A stretch of DNA of 61,966 nucleotides from the NCBI RefSeq assembly GCF_000421665.1, contig NZ_ATXL01000006.1, positions 1 through 61,966 of the forward strand. Reading direction: 5' to 3'. The position numbers and the translations under genes are program-made. This document shows positions 61,648-61,966 of the stretch, in pieces. The notes under the pieces were generated by a model, which did no database searches, was not told where the DNA came from, and worked only from the letters and a program-made list of their open reading frames with translations. Within the stretch, counting starts at the first letter, position 1. The number at the start of each line of letters is the position of its first letter. The stretch comes from Bavariicoccus seileri WCC 4188. Lineage in GTDB: Bacteria > Bacillota > Bacilli > Lactobacillales > Aerococcaceae.

Positions 61648-61966
61648 ATGGGGCTAAAAGTTAAAGAAAATGGTAAGTGGGTGTCAATTGGTAAAGTCAA
61701 ATATACGATTGCAAAAGATAGCGATTTTAGTGGACCGGCTAATTCCGAAAGTACTAGATATATCGGAGAATCAACAAATATTGTAATGCCAAAAGGATTA
61801 GGAGGAACTGATTTTACAATATACAGCTCTCTTTTCAGAAATAAAACTTTTGAAAAGTTATCAGTTATTAGTATAAACAGCATTACTAGTATGCTTGCCA
61901 TGTTTAGTGGCTGTTCAAGTTTAATTGAAATAGATCTATCAGCTTTTGACACATCCCAAGTGACTA
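61648..61966 (+). CDS. Tail fibre with BspA-type leucine-rich repeat (DUF285), 5' end only
   Basis: At least 106 residues are read before the window edge. The start is MGLKVKENGKWVSIG. Near the edge, MLAMFSGCSSLIEIDLSAFD followed by TSQVT is the 25-26-residue BspA/DUF285 repeat found in bacterial surface proteins. In this place it is probably the receptor-binding part of the fibre. The gene continues to the right. Confidence 0.8.
   Translation, partial: MGLKVKENGKWVSIGKVKYTIAKDSDFSGPANSESTRYIGESTNIVMPKGLGGTDFTIYSSLFRNKTFEKLSVISINSITSMLAMFSGCSSLIEIDLSAFDTSQVT

Larger units (their letters stand above)
26599..61966. mobile_element. Contractile-tailed prophage (right end outside the window)
   Basis: From the tRNA onward the genes follow phage order: integrase, lysogeny module, divergent repressor/cro switch, recombination and replication, late activator, terminase, head, connector, sheath, tube, tape measure, baseplate and tail fibre. 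The sheath and XkdM/XkdN/XkdQ/XkdS/XkdT-like genes mark a PBSX-like contractile tail. Lysis genes and attR are not in the window. Most structural genes look intact, so the element may be inducible. Confidence 0.95.

Overview
The window is from a low-GC Gram-positive bacterium, most likely of the order Lactobacillales, though I cannot name a genus. The signs are AT-rich DNA with strong AGGAGG-type ribosome sites, a methionine-type T-box, a CIRCE element, a LipL-type octanoyltransferase beside an HD phosphohydrolase, and a purine operon in the Bacillus order purEKBCSQLFMNHD. It has two parts: chromosome (1 to about 26,600) and the left three quarters or so of an integrated contractile-tailed prophage (about 26,600 to past the right edge).

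Chromosome. The window opens with the 3' end of 23S rRNA, then 5S rRNA, tRNA-Asn and tRNA-Thr(GGU). A small acetyltransferase follows, then a T-box-controlled methionine importer (metQ, metN, metI) and a solitary OppA-like lipoprotein. A leftward operon lipL - HD hydrolase - Cof-type HAD phosphatase - GNAT comes next, then a small membrane protein, an SDR dehydrogenase and an Hsp20 chaperone under CIRCE/HrcA control. The complete de novo IMP operon fills 13.2-26.3 kb; its genes overlap or nearly touch, with two spacers of about 100 bp. Several chromosomal spacers hold short, imperfect tandem arrays (12-17 bp periods).

Prophage. It abuts a tRNA-Thr(CGU) gene, the probable attachment site, with a tyrosine integrase next to it that has a LexA-like box upstream. 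Leftward lysogeny genes follow: a Dam-type methylase with an OLD-like ATPase/TOPRIM protein (possible defence pair), a SHOCT protein, a lipoprotein, an ImmA-type protease and the repressor. The divergent switch carries four ACGC-N5-GNGT operators, with a fifth, perfect one after the cro-like gene. The rightward early genes include YqaJ nuclease, RecT, a DnaD-like initiator, a DUF1064 nuclease and SSB, plus one small leftward gene with its own terminator. An ArpU-like regulator precedes an inverted repeat straddling a consensus -10 box, a phage tRNA-Trp and a terminator. The late genes run terS, terL, portal, MuF-type head protein, scaffold, capsid, connectors, sheath, tube, tail chaperones (with a -1 frameshift site), tape measure and baseplate. 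They end in a BspA-repeat tail fibre cut by the window edge.

Standout. The MuF-type head protein is interrupted at its HPN|CRC metal-binding motif by a 323-residue intein. The middle of the intein is open on both strands in exact codon register. The opposite strand encodes a protein of about 280 residues with two helix-turn-helix repeats and a Vsr/EDxHD-like nuclease domain. It looks like a homing endonuclease written antisense inside the intein it would mobilise.
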